Below, piece by piece: positions 62,982 to 64,000 of a stretch of DNA of 64,000 nt. Below the pieces are notes generated by a model, which worked only from the letters and a program-made list of their open reading frames with translations, made no database searches and was not told where the DNA came from. Position 1 is the stretch's first letter, and each line of letters starts with the position of its first letter. This DNA is from Vibrio sp. ED004 (GTDB taxonomy: Bacteria; Pseudomonadota; Gammaproteobacteria; Enterobacterales; Vibrionaceae), in contig NZ_CP066150.1 of the NCBI RefSeq assembly GCF_023206395.1, positions 1,860,001 through 1,924,000 on the forward strand. Reading direction: 5' to 3'. The position numbers and the translations under genes were made by a program.

Positions 62982-64000
62982 TTAAGAACGATTCGCTCGG
63001 TCTAGTGCACGTTGTGCTTTCTTAGCCGCTTGTTTTAGCGCTTTATCCGCAGGCACGTTTTGAATTTGAATCTGATCCGCAGCCACTTTAAGAGCATCCA
63101 TGATCTTACCGTTGGTCGGGTCTAGGAAGTCTTTAGTGGCCGTGTTCGCTTGCTTCAGCGGGATCAGAGCTTGCGGGTTATCTTTAGTGAACGCTTGGTA
63201 TTCTGGTACTTCAGAAACGCTATTACGCACTGGGATGTAACCCGTAAACATTGACCATGCCGCCGTATTTTTCGCGTTGGTGTAGAACTCAACAAACTCG
63301 AATGCACCTTTAGCCGCTGCTTCGTCTGTGCCTTTTGGCATCACGTAAACCAGCGCACCCGCTTGTGGTGCAGAAGGGTTTGAGCCCCAACCTGGTTGTG
63401 TGGTTGCCGAAAGCTTAGTGAAGTCCAAATCACCTTGGTCACCCGATGAACCGGTATAGCCAAGCGCGTTATCTTTCATTACGTCATCGATGGTTTTGTA
63501 CCAGTATTCCCAACCTTGACCGCCGTAGTGAATACGCATGATTTGATCATCGTGGATCCACTTACGGAAGCTGTCCCACACTTCAACCCATTCAGCCGAA
63601 TCGATTAACACTGTTTTGCCATCATCACTGATGATCTTCGCACCGTTAGAGAAAGCCGCATCAATCATGTTGTCTTGGCCCCACATTGGCTCCCAGCCGT
63701 AAAAGGTCACGTTGCCTTTGTCATCTCGTTGGGTAACTTTCTCCGCGACTTTAGCTACGCCTTGCCATGTGTTTAGGTCTTGCTCGGTAAAGCCGTTCTC
63801 TGCCAACACCTGCTTGTTGTAGTAGAACACTTGAGTTGTACCGTAAGCAGGTAGACCTATGATGGTGCCATCATCTGCGGTCACTTGGTCTTTAAACGCG
63901 CCAATGAAATCAGAGAAGTTGAACTCTTCATCCATGAACGGCGTTAGGTCACGGCTCAAACCACGCCCATGCATCGCTTCCGCACGACCTGAATCTAGCA
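62982..64000 (-). CDS. ABC transporter extracellular solute-binding protein (CUT1/UgpB type), partial
   Basis: The frame extends to the window edge, so the signal peptide and N-terminus are missing; about 339 residues are visible. Features: LIPLKQANTATKDFLDPTNGKIMDALKVAADQIQIQNVPADKALKQAAKKAQRALD at the C-terminus and LPAYGTTQVFYYNKQVLAENGFTEQDL near the start of the visible part, both typical of MalE/UgpB-type binding proteins. AGALVYVMPKGTDEAAAKGAFEFVEFYTN supports a UgpB-like protein. It is probably followed by the PHP-domain gene on the same transcript; permease genes should lie beyond the window. Confidence 0.87.
   Translation of the reverse strand, partial: LDSGRAEAMHGRGLSRDLTPFMDEEFNFSDFIGAFKDQVTADDGTIIGLPAYGTTQVFYYNKQVLAENGFTEQDLNTWQGVAKVAEKVTQRDDKGNVTFYGWEPMWGQDNMIDAAFSNGAKIISDDGKTVLIDSAEWVEVWDSFRKWIHDDQIMRIHYGGQGWEYWYKTIDDVMKDNALGYTGSSGDQGDLDFTKLSATTQPGWGSNPSAPQAGALVYVMPKGTDEAAAKGAFEFVEFYTNAKNTAAWSMFTGYIPVRNSVSEVPEYQAFTKDNPQALIPLKQANTATKDFLDPTNGKIMDALKVAADQIQIQNVPADKALKQAAKKAQRALDRANRS

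Noticed and set aside
1-64000. CRISPR arrays, integrons, prophage or tRNA genes
   Set aside because: No regularly spaced repeats, attC-like arrays, phage structural genes or cloverleaf sequences were recognised by eye; a tRNAscan or CRISPR search would be decisive.

Overview
The window looks like chromosomal DNA of a marine Vibrio, probably of the Splendidus type. Evidence for this is moderate GC, several methyl-accepting chemotaxis proteins, small Vibrio-type proteins (DUF3012, DUF3316, DUF3010 families), fructose-family PTS genes beside manA, and an mdtL-yidZ pair. The genus is inferred from protein recognition, not from a marker gene. No rRNA, tRNA, CRISPR array or prophage was seen.

Layout. 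1-1.3 kb: the tail of an unknown gene, a ribosome hibernation factor and a small lipoprotein. 1.4-10.1 kb: an organophosphorus uptake module on the minus strand, made of phnD, phnC and two phnE permeases, a periplasmic glycerophosphodiester phosphodiesterase, and an NtrC-family response regulator with its sensor kinase. Both structural operons are preceded by near-identical sigma-54 promoters and by shared GRGTCATTNNTGTC boxes at nearly the same distance, so the two-component pair very probably controls both. 10.5-13.6 kb: a D-glutamate catabolism cluster (dgcA, dgcN, LysR regulator). 13.7-17.1 kb: SGNH hydrolase, SPOUT methyltransferase, chemoreceptor.

17.2-29 kb is a zone of insertion sequences. 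An IS256-family element cuts the end off a COG2231/MagIII-like DNA glycosylase gene. An IS3-family element sits exactly in the loop of a transcription terminator. An IS66-family element of the tnpC-only type splits a MocR regulator gene. All three have readable target duplications, and all three have frameshifted transposase genes, while the host genes between them are intact.

29-32.9 kb: LacI regulator, NhaC antiporter and MalY/PatB C-S lyase with a LacI operator. 33-39.4 kb: AhpD-like protein, GNAT protein, a MerR-methyltransferase fusion, mdtL-yidZ and an aromatic amino acid permease. 39.5-45.1 kb: NIT-domain chemoreceptor, zinc-ribbon miniprotein, SDR and membrane protein genes beside a TetR gene, then a second TetR gene whose paired palindromic operators recur upstream of the AhpD-like gene 11 kb away.

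45.2-57.6 kb: a fructose/mannose-family PTS island with two EIIABC proteins, a separate EIIB plus HPr-like-EIIA protein, an EIIA plus EIICB pair, manA, an AraC regulator and a sodium/solute symporter. The layout recalls V. cholerae VC1820-VC1827 and suggests uptake of mannose or mannosides. 57.7-59.3 kb: divergent polar amino acid-type binding protein and an ABC permease with an unusual lipobox-like N-terminus. 59.5-64 kb: a UgpC-like ATPase, HAD phosphatase, PHP-family metallohydrolase and a solute-binding protein cut by the window edge, probably a glycerophosphoryl-compound uptake operon.
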